From positions 682,001 through 746,000 of the forward strand of contig OY723304.1 of assembly GCA_963210315.1 (NCBI GenBank): DNA of 64,000 nt, read 5' to 3'. Positions 1 to 8,556 of the stretch are shown here, one piece after another (positions within the stretch are counted from its first letter, which is position 1; every line of letters begins with the position of its first letter). The notes beneath the pieces are model-generated. The model had not been told where the DNA came from. It did no database searches and saw nothing but the letters and a program-made list of their open reading frames with translations. The stretch comes from Rhynchopus euleeides (lineage: Eukaryota > Euglenozoa > Diplonemea > Diplonemida > Diplonemidae). A program made the translations under genes and the position numbers.

Positions 1-1498
1 CCTTCGATGCAGGCACAAGGGGGGAGCTTGTCATAGACTGTGGGACGGCGTTGACCTGCGGAGGGTAGCTCGGCTGTGAGATGGGCGGCACCACCGGGGC
101 GGCGACTGCAGCGGGTGCCATGGGCATCGGCGGCGGGGCAGGCACGGAGGGCGGTGCCGCTGCGGGCGCAGGCTTGCGCTGCTCCAGCTGGCGCTTCATC
201 TCGGCGATCTGCTCCATCTGCCGCCGCAGCTCCTCCCGCTCGCGCTGCTGCTGCGCCTGCCACTCCTGCTGCTGCCGCAGCTGCTCCTGGCGCTGCGCCT
301 CCAGCTGCTGCACCTCCTCCTGCATGCGCCTGCGGTGCTCCTCGGCACGCTGCGCCTCGTCGGCAGCTCGTCTCGCCTCCTCCTCCTCGGCAAGCAGCTT
401 CGCGGCGCGCGCGCGCTCATCCTCCTCCCGCTGCTGCTGCTGCTGCTGCTGCTGCTCCAGCTGCAGCCGCCGCGCCTCCGCCTCCGCAGCCTGCTGCGCA
501 GCCGCCGCCGCCGCCGCCGCTGCAGCTGCTGCCTCCTCCGCCTCCCTGCGGCGTGCCTCCTCCTCCTGCTGCTGCTGCTGGGCAGCTGCGGCAGCCTCTG
601 CCTGTTCTGCCTGCTGCTGCTGTTGCAACTGCAGCTGCTCAGGGGTGGGTGACGGCTCCGCCACCGGGACAGGCACAGGCGCAGGTGCTGCGGCAGCAGC
701 AGGCAGCTGAGGTGCTGCGGAGGCTGCTGCTGCTGCTGCTGCTGCGGCAGCCAGCTCCAATGCCGCGACAGGCGCCTCCGCTGCCGGCACACCCCCGCTC
801 GCCGTGCGGCGCTCGAAAGAGACGAGCCCCTTCAGGCGGGGCAGGTCTTTGCCGTCAGGGATGTTGTGCAGGTACCCGCTGCTGACGTCGATCCCCAGCT
901 TGTCACTCCGGTGCAGGTTTGCATACTCCTCACGCACCGTGTTGTCCGCCTTGCTGTACACCAGCAGCAGGAGGCGGTCTGAGGAGCGCCCCTCTGCACG
1001 CAGCTCCATCTTGAGCCCGATACGCGAGTGGAAGTCGTTTGTATCGCAGAACAGCGACACCACGGGGTGGAGGGGGTCACCGGGCACCTTCTCCAGCCCG
1101 ATGATGTAGTCGTCATCCGCATGCACATGGGTGGCGAGGGGCGACTTCGGGTCGACGGAGACGACATGCCAGTTGACAATTGTGTTGCCCCACTCGAGGG
1201 AACACCCCAGGAGCCCCACACCACCCCAGTCGTCATTCGGGACGAGCACCACTTCGCGCAGCGCCAAGGCCTTTGAGTTGTACACTACAACGCTGAGGCC
1301 GCGCCCCTTGTGCTGCCGGAGGTAGTCTTTGAATATGCCCACATTTGCCTCGCACAGCTCGTGATCCCCCACCTTGACGACGATGTCGAAGAAGGGGATC
1401 AGGCCCGCCTTCGCTGCAGGGCTGTTGGCCAGCATCGACCCGACCTGCAGCCCATCAACCCCTTTGATCCCACCCTCGGTGCTCTCCACGCCCCCCAT
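1..1498 (-). CDS. GRASP (Golgi reassembly-stacking) family protein, 3' end beyond window
   Basis: The start codon at 1498 gives a protein opening MGG, so Gly2 is a possible N-myristoylation site, as in GRASP55/65. Two successive GRASP-type PDZ domains follow. The first (about residues 10-105) contains SPAAKAGLIPFFDIVVKV and VYNSKALALREV. The second (about 106-215) contains WGGVGLLGCSLEWG, DDDYIIGLEKV and the closing SSGYLHNIPDG. These match the family hallmarks (LxPFFDFI, WGGxGLLG, DYIIG, GYLHRIP). In known members this module tethers Golgi cisternae and acts in unconventional secretion. After about residue 215 the protein becomes Ala/Pro/Gln-rich, then a long Glu/Arg/Gln charged segment (roughly 300-450) that looks like a single helix or coiled coil, then another Pro-rich stretch. 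The frame is still open at base 1. No intron is seen in the visible 499 codons. The long plus-strand frames over 76-885 are antisense shadows of the Gln/Glu codon repeats. Confidence 0.9.
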   Translation of the reverse strand, partial: MGGVESTEGGIKGVDGLQVGSMLANSPAAKAGLIPFFDIVVKVGDHELCEANVGIFKDYLRQHKGRGLSVVVYNSKALALREVVLVPNDDWGGVGLLGCSLEWGNTIVNWHVVSVDPKSPLATHVHADDDYIIGLEKVPGDPLHPVVSLFCDTNDFHSRIGLKMELRAEGRSSDRLLLLVYSKADNTVREEYANLHRSDKLGIDVSSGYLHNIPDGKDLPRLKGLVSFERRTASGGVPAAEAPVAALELAAAAAAAAAASAAPQLPAAAAAPAPVPVPVAEPSPTPEQLQLQQQQQAEQAEAAAAAQQQQQEEEARRREAEEAAAAAAAAAAAAQQAAEAEARRLQLEQQQQQQQQREEDERARAAKLLAEEEEARRAADEAQRAEEHRRRMQEEVQQLEAQRQEQLRQQQEWQAQQQREREELRRQMEQIAEMKRQLEQRKPAPAAAPPSVPAPPPMPMAPAAVAAPVVPPISQPSYPPQVNAVPQSMTSSPLVPASK

Positions 1499-3105
1499 GG
1501 TGGAGGCTAAGGGCTGTGCCGGACCCTGTGAGGGGGTTGTGGTGTTGCAGTGATCCCGCGCGCATCAGGAGTGGGGGGGAAACAGAGCAGCCTCGCAGTG
1601 AAGGCGACAGGCTGGCACAGCAGGTGGGGTGGGCAGCCGCCAAACCCGGGCAAAAAATAACAGCATCCGACCATCACACATTTGCTCCTCGTTACAAATC
1701 TCATCATCAAATTGTCTCGGCACCCTCACAGAGCAGGTCTGACGTGGCGTGTCACGACCAATACCAGGCTCGTCCCCGACCACCTTCAGGTCTGCAGGCG
1801 AGCTGGGATTGAATGAAACATATTGGGCTGTCGTTTTGTGCGCCAAAGCCGGGCAGACAAAGGCAACTCGGGGGAGTCGTATTTTGTTGTCCAATCGGCG
1901 CTGCCCGCTATCTTGTTGGCACTGCCCTGTTGCGGTAAAAAACACTGCCCTGAAAGTGTGGGTCGGGCTGTTCCCGAGAGCTGGAGCGATCCGACACACA
2001 CACAGAAACGATGCAAGGTCTCTTGTGAAGGCTTGCAGGGATGGATGAAAATAACATACATTGTGAAAAACATAAAACGGGGCATCCCGAAAAGGTCTCG
2101 TTGGATATCTGTTTCGTCTAGGAGTATATCTGGCTGGATTCTTTGTTGGAGTCCAACACGTCCTTTGTTGGAGTTTGTTGCAGCTCCACCCTATCAGAGC
2201 TGCCAACTTCGCTGACGTTTGGTCCATCGGTTCTCTTCTCCTAACAAGGTATTGTTCGGAAATGCAGCTAGGGCAAGTGCTCGGTGATTGCCGTCACACA
2301 CAGTCATGCGCCTGCCAAACAGGCAAGATTTTTCTGTGCATTTTGACAGGTCAGCTTTGTCCTCGCTTGATTTCCGTTATTCTCCATTGAGTGATCCTGC
2401 ACGAACCCTAGTAATATTTCCTTTGTTGCGACGATGCTGTTCCTCGTGGCAGTCGACACGCTGGCAAGTTGTACCGTTGTGCGACAATGCGCTGAGTCAC
2501 TCGCAAACAAATGTGGTCAGTTTGATGTCGGTAGGGTGCATGTGCAAACCACAGGAAGAGAGGCACGCGTGGAGGGGGCTTTGTTGATGCAGACATTTGG
2601 GGGTCTTCACGAATCGGTGCAGGAAAGTGCGTGCTGGTGAGGTACACCTATTTTCGCAGAAGATCACCGAGGCTCGAATAGAAGAGACCCCCCTTCCGTA
2701 TTATGTCATTGCTGCTTCGCCACACTCCACAAGAACTGGCCTGTGTCTTCGTTTCAGGTCATCACGGGACAGGGAAGGGGTGGGGACGACAAGGCAGGAT
2801 TGATGTATGTGCGTCAAATACGAGCAACTCCCGCAGCCTCACTGTGGAGGCTGTCTGTTATTGCCCAAAACGCTATCTGTTTGACACCGGACACGAGTCC
2901 GTGAGTTGTGATAAAAAAATGGTCGTACCTGCCAGTGCGGTACCGAAAAGTGAGGTGGCCAGAGTGCTGGGTACAGCAAGACGGCAGGCTGATTGGTGCC
3001 ACCCAGAGGCGGCACACGTGCACAGGAGGAATCATGCACGGCACACCGCCTCAGGCGCATCCGGGGTGGGCAGCGATGGGAGGGCTGTGTGCCTGTGGGG
3101 ATGCT
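1499..3105. repeat. Non-coding spacer, copy 1 of a tandem segmental duplication
   Basis: No convincing gene. Much of this stretch is a diverged copy of 8557-10542. The clearest match is 2437-2790 with 8968-9330, sharing the run starting CGATGCTGTTCCTCGTGGCA and the later CACAAGAACTGGCCTGTGTC. Another match pairs about 1665-1810 with 8640-8790. Two related blocks of about 110 bases (about 1836-1950 and 2808-2920) also match 47743-47870. They share a TTTGTGCGCCAAA-like opening in two copies, a TTGCCCAA or similar middle and a GTGGTAAAAAA-like end. Short plus-strand frames here are not conserved as proteins between copies. Confidence 0.6.
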
Positions 3106-3597
3106 TCACATCTTCTGCGGACCAACGGGGTTCTCGTAGTGCTGTGCTGGGGGGGCGTGACCGTACCCCGGCTGCTGTGCCACTGGGTAGGCCACAGGCT
3201 GCGTCTGTGCCACCGGGTAGCCCGCCGCAGGCTGCGGGTAGGCTGGCTGGGCGGGCTCGGCGACAACCGTGGTCGTCTGGTTCTGCCTGCAGCAGCACCC
3301 GCCAGTGCAGCACCCGCCCCACGAGCACCCGTCACCACGGCAGCAGCACAGCCACGACCCGACCATAACGATAATAAGGACGGCAAGCCCGATGAAGACA
3401 AGCATCACAATGAGCTCGGCCGTCGCTTTGCACTCGCCATGGGGGAACTCACCTGAGCACGTCGCCCAAGGGCAGTTGCAACGGAAGCCGCCGTCTGAGT
3501 TGATACCACAGAGGATGCCGTTGTCTCCAGCCTCGTCACAGGCAGCGGCCATGCCGCAGAGCATCGCCAGCACCAGGATCACATGCTGCAGCGACAT
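3106..3597 (-). CDS. Cysteine-rich single-pass membrane protein, paralogue 1
   Basis: 163 residues, starting at the ATG shared with the second paralogue (MSLQHVILVL). Residues 1-19 look like a cleavable signal peptide. Residues 20-58 form a small ectodomain with several cysteines (CGINSDGGFRCNCPWATC). Residues 60-80 are a hydrophobic membrane segment. The next 25 residues are packed with cysteines (WLCCCRGDGCSWGGCC), which suggests a palmitoylated juxtamembrane patch. The tail is Pro/Tyr/Gln-rich (QPAYPQPAAGYPV, YPVAQQPGYG) and ends YENPVGPQKM. The tail resembles the short PxY-type tails of small Cys-rich membrane adaptors, but I do not recognise a named family. The frame is open for 70 further codons upstream, but that part is the TTGTG microsatellite leader and is not conserved. 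Confidence 0.75.
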   Translation of the reverse strand: MSLQHVILVLAMLCGMAAACDEAGDNGILCGINSDGGFRCNCPWATCSGEFPHGECKATAELIVMLVFIGLAVLIIVMVGSWLCCCRGDGCSWGGCCTGGCCCRQNQTTTVVAEPAQPAYPQPAAGYPVAQTQPVAYPVAQQPGYGHAPPAQHYENPVGPQKM

Positions 3598-3720
3598 CCT
3601 GAGAGTCTTGTGTTGTGTTGTGTTGTGTTGTGTTGAGTAGAACTGCAGAGGAGGGTGTGTGTTGTGTTGTGTTGTGCTGTGGTGTGTTATGGTGTCCGCA
3701 TCTTGGGAGTCTTCGGTCGG
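3598..3720 (-). promoter_or_regulatory. Conserved 5' leader with TTGTG microsatellite
   Basis: Directly upstream of the cysteine-rich gene. The plus strand reads CCTGAGAGTCTTGTGTTGTG, then repeated TTGTG, then GTAGAACTGCAGAGGAGGGT, then more repeats and GGTGTCCGCATCTTGG. The same order of blocks recurs upstream of the second paralogue (11002-11093), with different repeat lengths. The non-repeat blocks are as well conserved as the coding sequence, which suggests a 5' UTR or promoter function. Confidence 0.45.
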
Positions 3721-3820
3721 ACATAAGACACAAAACATCAATATCAAAAACGCGTCTCGTGGGAGATGGGGGTAACTCAGCCACCGCTTTTCCGTTGCAT
3801 TAGGCACCGTTCAGTGCAAA

Positions 3821-3860
3821 AGCTGACGTACGGAGGGGCGAAGGCAGGGAGCAAAACACC
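3821..3860. repeat. 3' terminal direct repeat of YR retrotransposon
   Basis: Forty bases, starting AGCTGACGTACGGAGGGG, matching 8340-8379 in the same orientation. It lies about 45 bases downstream of the RT-RNase H stop codon. Confidence 0.85.
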
Positions 3861-3906
3861 CCTCGCGACTTCCCTGGCAAAAAAGAAAGAATCACACACA
3901 CCGCCT

Positions 3907-5637
3907 TCAAGCGGCTTCAACGATGCGAGCGCCCTCCGCGCGCACCCCAAGCGAGCAGAGCGGCACCTCCGCGGCTCCTGCCGACTGCTTGCGGGACCAC
4001 CCGTCGGCCGGCATCACCTCTGTGGTGATCCAGCGGACCTCCAGCTGCGTGCCGCTCTGGTCGAGCGCATCAGTCACCTCGCGCAGCATGCTGTTTCCCC
4101 AACGCGTCCTGGCGTGCCCTTTTCCCAGCACCAGCCGGACGGCGTCGTTGTCGACGAACAGGATCACAGTCCTGTGGCCACGGTGGATGGCATCCGTGAC
4201 CGCCCGTCGAGCTGCCCACAACTCCAGGTGGAACATCTCCGCAGACTCCTGCGGTGCCGCCCATTGGCCCCACCTCGCGCGTGACGCCCCGTCACCTGCC
4301 TCCGTGGACACGTAGCCCCACCCCGTCGTCGAAGCGTCCGACCAGATCGCGACCGAGAAACGCCGCGGGGGCGGCACCGGCGGGGGCAGCCACTCCTCCG
4401 AACCGAGGAAACGCAGTATCATCCCCTGTGCCTCCTGTCGCGCCCCCTCGGGGTAGCCGCACTCCGTGTCCCACGTGGCGTCCCCGCTGGTCACCCTTCT
4501 CGCCCACGCCCGCATGAACTGCAGCGACCCGCAGAGGTAGCACAACCGCAGCCCGTGCACGTGTGCCACCCGGAATAGGAGGCCGAGCATACCCCACCAC
4601 CGGTGCAGAGGGAGCGCCCGTGCGCCCAGACAGGCTTCGACCCGCGTCTGGGCCTCAGCTCGCCAGTCCTGTGGGATGCGGTAGCTCGCGTTCGGCACAT
4701 CCCACTCCAGCCCGATGTAGCGCACCAGCCCCGCAGGGGTCTGCATGCTCTTCCGCTCGTTCACCTCCCCATTCGCACACGCCATCCTGTCCCGGATGTA
4801 TGCAGCCCGGGCCCGCACCTCCACCTCACACGCACCCCACACCAGGATGTCGTCGAGGTACACCGTCGCTCCGCGGTCGAGGAGACCCCCCAGGAACACC
4901 TCCGAGGTGGATTGTGCGATGAAGGGGGCATATGAGAAACCCATTGGGAGTCGGCGCCATCTGTACCACGTCTGCCCGCTTCGCACACAGAAAAAATTGG
5001 ACACCTCGTCCCCCAGCGGGAACTGGTGGAAGTACCCCTTCAAGTCGATGACCTGCGCCGCCACGGCCCCAGTCGCTGCGAGCGCTCCGGCGAGTTCCTG
5101 CGGTGTCGTGAGGCGAAACTTCGGTGGCGCTGGGAGGCGTGAGTTTACGGGACGACCGTCGACAATGATCCTCCGAACGCAGGGGTCGGTTTTCGGCACG
5201 TCGAAGACAGCTACCGCCCCCTTCTTGTCGTCCCGTCGCGCCGCCTTCTCCATCACCCCCGCCTTCAGCAACGCCGTCACAAAACTCGGGCGCAGGTCGC
5301 TCTTCGGTCCCGGCACTGGGACACTCTCAGACAGAGATTCTGCAAACACCCGACCCGATGTGCACCACAGCAGAAAGTGCGCCGATTTTCCCAGTTCCTC
5401 AGCCATACGCCGCACGGCCTCCAGGTCGAGCACGCCCGTGGGGAAGTCGTCAAGCCGCTGCTTGCGTCCCACCGCCCGGCCTGCCATGGCACAGGGGCCC
5501 CGCGTGCTGGTGTAGTCGTGCATTTCGCCTGGCTCGCTCAGGCAGTCATCGTCCAGCTCGCCGTACCCACGGGCACATCCTCGCTCCACAAGGGCCTCCG
5601 CCTGCTCCGCCGCCGCTCGCGTCACCTCCCCCCTCAT
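3907..5637 (-). CDS. Reverse transcriptase-RNase H of YR retrotransposon
   Basis: 576 residues from the ATG at 5637 (MRGEVTRAA). This ATG overlaps the recombinase stop as ATGA, an arrangement typical of termination-reinitiation. RT motifs appear in order: VIDLKGYFHQFPLG (motif A, catalytic Asp), WRRLPMGFSYAPF (motif B), TVYLDDILVWG (motif C, YLDD), then RYIGLEWD. RNase H follows with SVAIWSDAST (first Asp), HLELWAARRAV (Glu), VILFVDNDAV (Asp) and MPADGWSR (last Asp), so the four acidic residues are present. No methyltransferase domain follows, unlike DIRS/PAT elements. The protein ends EGARIVEAA with TGA at 3907. The same frame stays open upstream to 7440, but there it only shadows the recombinase gene. 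Confidence 0.88.
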   Translation of the reverse strand: MRGEVTRAAAEQAEALVERGCARGYGELDDDCLSEPGEMHDYTSTRGPCAMAGRAVGRKQRLDDFPTGVLDLEAVRRMAEELGKSAHFLLWCTSGRVFAESLSESVPVPGPKSDLRPSFVTALLKAGVMEKAARRDDKKGAVAVFDVPKTDPCVRRIIVDGRPVNSRLPAPPKFRLTTPQELAGALAATGAVAAQVIDLKGYFHQFPLGDEVSNFFCVRSGQTWYRWRRLPMGFSYAPFIAQSTSEVFLGGLLDRGATVYLDDILVWGACEVEVRARAAYIRDRMACANGEVNERKSMQTPAGLVRYIGLEWDVPNASYRIPQDWRAEAQTRVEACLGARALPLHRWWGMLGLLFRVAHVHGLRLCYLCGSLQFMRAWARRVTSGDATWDTECGYPEGARQEAQGMILRFLGSEEWLPPPVPPPRRFSVAIWSDASTTGWGYVSTEAGDGASRARWGQWAAPQESAEMFHLELWAARRAVTDAIHRGHRTVILFVDNDAVRLVLGKGHARTRWGNSMLREVTDALDQSGTQLEVRWITTEVMPADGWSRKQSAGAAEVPLCSLGVRAEGARIVEAA

Positions 5638-7371
5638 TGCAGGGTACCCAGGAGGGTCTTCTCCCTCTCCCGTCGGTAGGCGTTCGTCGGGTTGAGGTAC
5701 TTCTGCGTCACATTCCAGTTGTTTTTCGAGTGACGCAGGAAACGGGAGACGTCCTCGTCGCACACCCCCGTCTCCTCGATCTCGTGGGCTGCCCCCCTCT
5801 TCAGGGAATGCAGCCACGACCCCTCGGGGAGAGCGCTGTGGATCCTCCTCTTCAGGTCCACATACTCGCCCGACTCTCCCCCGAAGGCGTACCCCGTCCC
5901 CTGCCACTGCCGCCAGAATCGCACGGCCACCCCTGTCAGGCGCCCTGGTGGGAGATAAATCCCAGGGCGTGCCTCTTTCGCGCCCTTCTCCTTCGCATAC
6001 AGCTTTGCACCCACGGTTGCTGGCGGCCCCCCGCTGTTCTCGAGCTCTGCCCAGTCTTTCGACGTCATGAAGCGCAGATCCGGGACCCTGGAACGGGTTA
6101 GCCACGTCATTGCCACAAAAGCCGCTGCTTGTAGATCTCCCCCCTCCTCCAGCGCCTTTGTTGCCGCTGCCACCTGCTGCGTACTTACCGGGGGCGCTTG
6201 CACAGAGCGCACCGCCGACGACATCCGGGTCAAGGCTCGTACCGTGTCCTGCACCCTGCGTGTCCGCACGCCTCTGATACCCGTCTGCTTGCAGCGGTGC
6301 AGTATCTTCCGGACGTATGCGGCCACCGTCTTCGAACCCGCCGTCTCCAGGGCGCTGTGGGCGTACTGCAGGAGCGCAGCTTCGGTCGGCGAAAACCCGT
6401 GCTCGTCGCAATACTTCTGGAACACCGCCCAGACCCTGTCGCTGCCTTGCGCTGTCTGTGGACCCACTGCAAACTTGCACATGGTGTCCCACGAGGTGCG
6501 TTCTCTCACCGCCCTGCCCAGCTCCTTGGTGTCCCGAATCGAGAAAATGGCATGGTCCAGTTCTCTCCGTTCCCTCCAGGACACGTCCCCCGCTGCTTCC
6601 CCCTGCTGGAGCTCCGGCGGGGGCACCGGCTGCAGATCCCGGTACCTGGTTCCCGCTCCCGGGCGCGGCGGGGTCACTTGCTCGGAATCCTGATCCGCCG
6701 GTTGGGAGTTCTGTGCGCCCACGGCTGCACGGTTGCTCGGGGTCTGTGCGCGTGTTGCAGCACGTCGGGCGCCCCGTGGGCCCGCAGTCCCTTGGTGTCT
6801 CGCCCGCCCCCTTGGGGCCACCATGTTGCTCGGTTCCTGCTCGCGATATGCTGCAGGTCGTTCTGTCTGTGCGCCGGAGGCTGCACGAATGTTCTTTTTC
6901 TGTGCGCTTGAAGCTGCACGGCGTTCTATCGGTGCGCCCCAGTGGGCTGCACTGTTGTTCAATTTCTGCGCGCTCGAGGCTGCGCGTTTTTTCTGTGCGC
7001 TTGAAGCTGCACGGCGTTCTGTCGGTGCGCCCCAGTGGGCTGCACTGTTGTTCGATTTCTGCGCGCTCGAGGCTGCGCGTGTTTTCTGTGCGCTTGAAGC
7101 TGCACGATTGTTCTGTGCGCTCGAGGCTGCACGACTGGGTTTCTCCTGTGCGCGGTACGCTGCACGATGTCCCGATGGTGCGCTCATGGCTGCACGGCTG
7201 GGTTGCTCCTGTGCGCGGTACGCTGCACGGTGCCCCGATGGTGCGCTCGAGGCTGCACGGGGTTCCGTCGGGGCGGTCACTTCCGGGGGTAGTACCGGTT
7301 GTTCTTCCGAAAAACCGGCGGAGGGACAGGCTGCTGGTCCCGGTAGCGCATCCTGCTGGACTCCCCCCCCC
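5634..7371 (-). CDS. Tyrosine recombinase of YR retrotransposon, with N-terminal repeat domain
   Basis: The frame is open from upstream of 7430, but the first codon listed there is GTG, and the first ATG lies inside the repeat region. I therefore think it is made by a -1 slip from gag at a run of nine G (plus-strand C run 7363-7371, read G GGG GGG), which leads into GVQQDALPGPAACPS. The N-terminal part is a tandem array of RAA-x-SAQ/RAQ units (bases about 6690-7270). The catalytic part shows the box I arginine (TWLTRSRVPDLRF), the H-S-L-K-R-G box II signature (LHSLKRGAAHEIEETGV), and the tyrosine nucleophile in NNWNVTQKYLNP. This resembles DIRS-group recombinases, which integrate circular cDNA without a DDE integrase. 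The stop TGA (5634-5636) overlaps the RT start. Confidence 0.82.
6680..7275 (-). repeat. Tandem repeat array coding in more than one frame
   Basis: Units of about 27-30 bases with a CTCGAGGCTGCACG-like core are grouped into a higher-order unit of about 102 bases; the copies at about 6885-7085 are nearly identical. In the recombinase frame they give RAASSAQK-type repeats. In the RT frame they give CSLERTEQSCSFKRTE-type repeats with no stop. The flanks carry a duplicated motif (RYRDxQPVPPP) in the gag frame at about 7340 and in the recombinase frame at about 6640. Confidence 0.75.
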
Positions 7372-8317
7372 GCCGTCCCCGCTTCGTCGGCCCTCCCCCC
7401 TGCTCCTGCGTCGTGCGCTTCGTGCCGCACCGCATGGCAATGTGCGTCGCCTCCTTCAGCGCCTTCGGCGCCCGCTCGTCCACATTCAGGTGATCGATGA
7501 AGGCGGTAGCGGCCCTCACACCCCGCTCCGCCTTATGGTGGTGATAGAGAAAGGTTTTGAAGATATCTCCCAGCAGCGTCGAGGGGGCAGCGCCCTGCAG
7601 CAGAGTCATCATGTGCTTCAGCAGGGCATCGAGGATGGTGCGCGCCTCCCCCTGCTGTTGCGGGACGTACCTCTCCAGCAGCACCTGGAGGCGCATCAGC
7701 TGGAGGTCGGAGAGGTTCAGCCACCTCGCCGGGCCCAGCTCCACCTGCTCGGCCGTGAGGCTGCGGTCAACACCCGGTGCAGGCAGGTCGTCGTCCTCTT
7801 CTTCGTCCATGCTGTCGGGCTTGTCCTCCTTCGGTGCCTCTGGGACCTTCACCTTCTTCACCTCCCCGCGCACCTTCCGCTGCGGCGTCTCCTCCGGGGC
7901 CTTCTCGGCCGCCACCACCTCCGCCTCGGTGGGGCTGCCCGCCCCCAGCTCCGATGCCGCCGACTTGGCGAGCCGGTCGGGGGCCTCCACTGCCGCGACG
8001 AAGTCATCCTCCTCCATCGCCTTCCGCAGTGCGGCAAGGCACAGCATCAGCCTACGGGTCGTGAACTGAGTCCACGCCTCAACGGCAGTGCTCGTCACCT
8101 CCGCCAGAACGAAACGCACTCGCTCTTCCTCCTCCTCCTCGTCCGCCGCCACAGACTTCCACGTGGCGAGGACCATCTCCCCCTGCACGGAAACCGTGCT
8201 CACGCGGAGGAGGTGGGCCACCGCCGTCTTCACGCACTTTGGCGCCATGCCGAACTTAGCGGCAAGGCACTTCGACATCTGGAAGTAGAAACGCTTGCCA
8301 GATACGATGTCCGCCAT
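7277..8317 (-). CDS. Gag-like ORF1 of YR retrotransposon
   Basis: 346 residues from the ATG at 8317 (MADIVSGKRFYFQ) to TGA at 7277. The N-terminal 130 residues are mixed alpha/beta-like sequence (KCLAAKFGMAPKCVK). A Glu-rich loop, an acidic stretch (MDEEEDDDLPAP) and a Leu-rich segment (NLSDLQLMRLQVLLERYV) follow. The C-terminus is basic (GTKRTTQEQGGGPTKRGRRG) and ends FRKNNRYYPRK. There is no CCHC zinc knuckle. The call rests on position and the basic tail, as Gag proteins of these elements have little sequence conservation. It overlaps the next frame by about 100-150 bases, consistent with a -1 frameshift. Confidence 0.65.
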   Translation of the reverse strand: MADIVSGKRFYFQMSKCLAAKFGMAPKCVKTAVAHLLRVSTVSVQGEMVLATWKSVAADEEEEEERVRFVLAEVTSTAVEAWTQFTTRRLMLCLAALRKAMEEDDFVAAVEAPDRLAKSAASELGAGSPTEAEVVAAEKAPEETPQRKVRGEVKKVKVPEAPKEDKPDSMDEEEDDDLPAPGVDRSLTAEQVELGPARWLNLSDLQLMRLQVLLERYVPQQQGEARTILDALLKHMMTLLQGAAPSTLLGDIFKTFLYHHHKAERGVRAATAFIDHLNVDERAPKALKEATHIAMRCGTKRTTQEQGGGPTKRGRRGGESSRMRYRDQQPVPPPVFRKNNRYYPRK

Positions 8318-8339
8318 TGTGTGTGTGGAGTGTGTGGCG

Positions 8340-8379
8340 AGCTGACGTACGGAGGGGCGAAGGCAGGGAGCAAAACACC
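8340..8379. repeat. 5' terminal direct repeat of YR retrotransposon
   Basis: Same 40 bases as 3821-3860, located 22 bases upstream of the gag start. Sequence to its right (about 8380-8550) may hold further element sequence, including a GCACCGAAGGTGC hairpin near 8520, but I could not match it to the other end. Confidence 0.8.
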
Positions 8380-8556
8380 ACTCGTTGGCCTGATGAAGGG
8401 TGGTGTTTGTTCCGTTCGCCCCCCTTCCAACCTTGCAAGAAAACTGTTGTTGCAAGTGGTAGAAAAACAAATACGCACAGGGAAGTCGTCTTCTCTAGTC
8501 CTCCCTTGACTCCCTAGTCGCACCGAAGGTGCTTAAACAAGTTTACTGAATGGAGT

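Larger units (their letters stand above)
3821..8379 (-). mobile_element. Complete tyrosine-recombinase (DIRS/VIPER/Ngaro-like) retrotransposon
   Basis: A 4.56 kb element read on the minus strand. It is bounded by 40-base direct repeats at 3821-3860 and 8340-8379, identical as read by eye, beginning AGCTGACGTACGGAGGGGCG. It encodes three overlapping products in the order gag-like, tyrosine recombinase, reverse transcriptase plus RNase H, each one frame back from the last. There is no aspartic protease, DDE integrase or endonuclease. This set is diagnostic of the YR-retrotransposon order. The gene order recombinase-before-RT recalls the VIPER elements of trypanosomatids more than classical DIRS or PAT elements, where I recall the recombinase usually comes last. 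No premature stop was seen, so the copy may be young. It separates the two cysteine-rich gene units. I could not identify a target duplication or the extra internal repeat expected for split-direct-repeat elements. Confidence 0.85.

Noticed and set aside
76-885. Long plus-strand frames rich in Ala/Pro/Cys
   Set aside because: They are antisense to the Gln/Glu/Ala repeats of the GRASP-family gene. The minus frame has recognisable PDZ motifs and a proper start.
5638-7440. Upstream half of the 1177-codon frame containing the RT
   Set aside because: This part overlaps the recombinase in another frame and begins with TTG. RT motifs begin only after the ATG at 5637.
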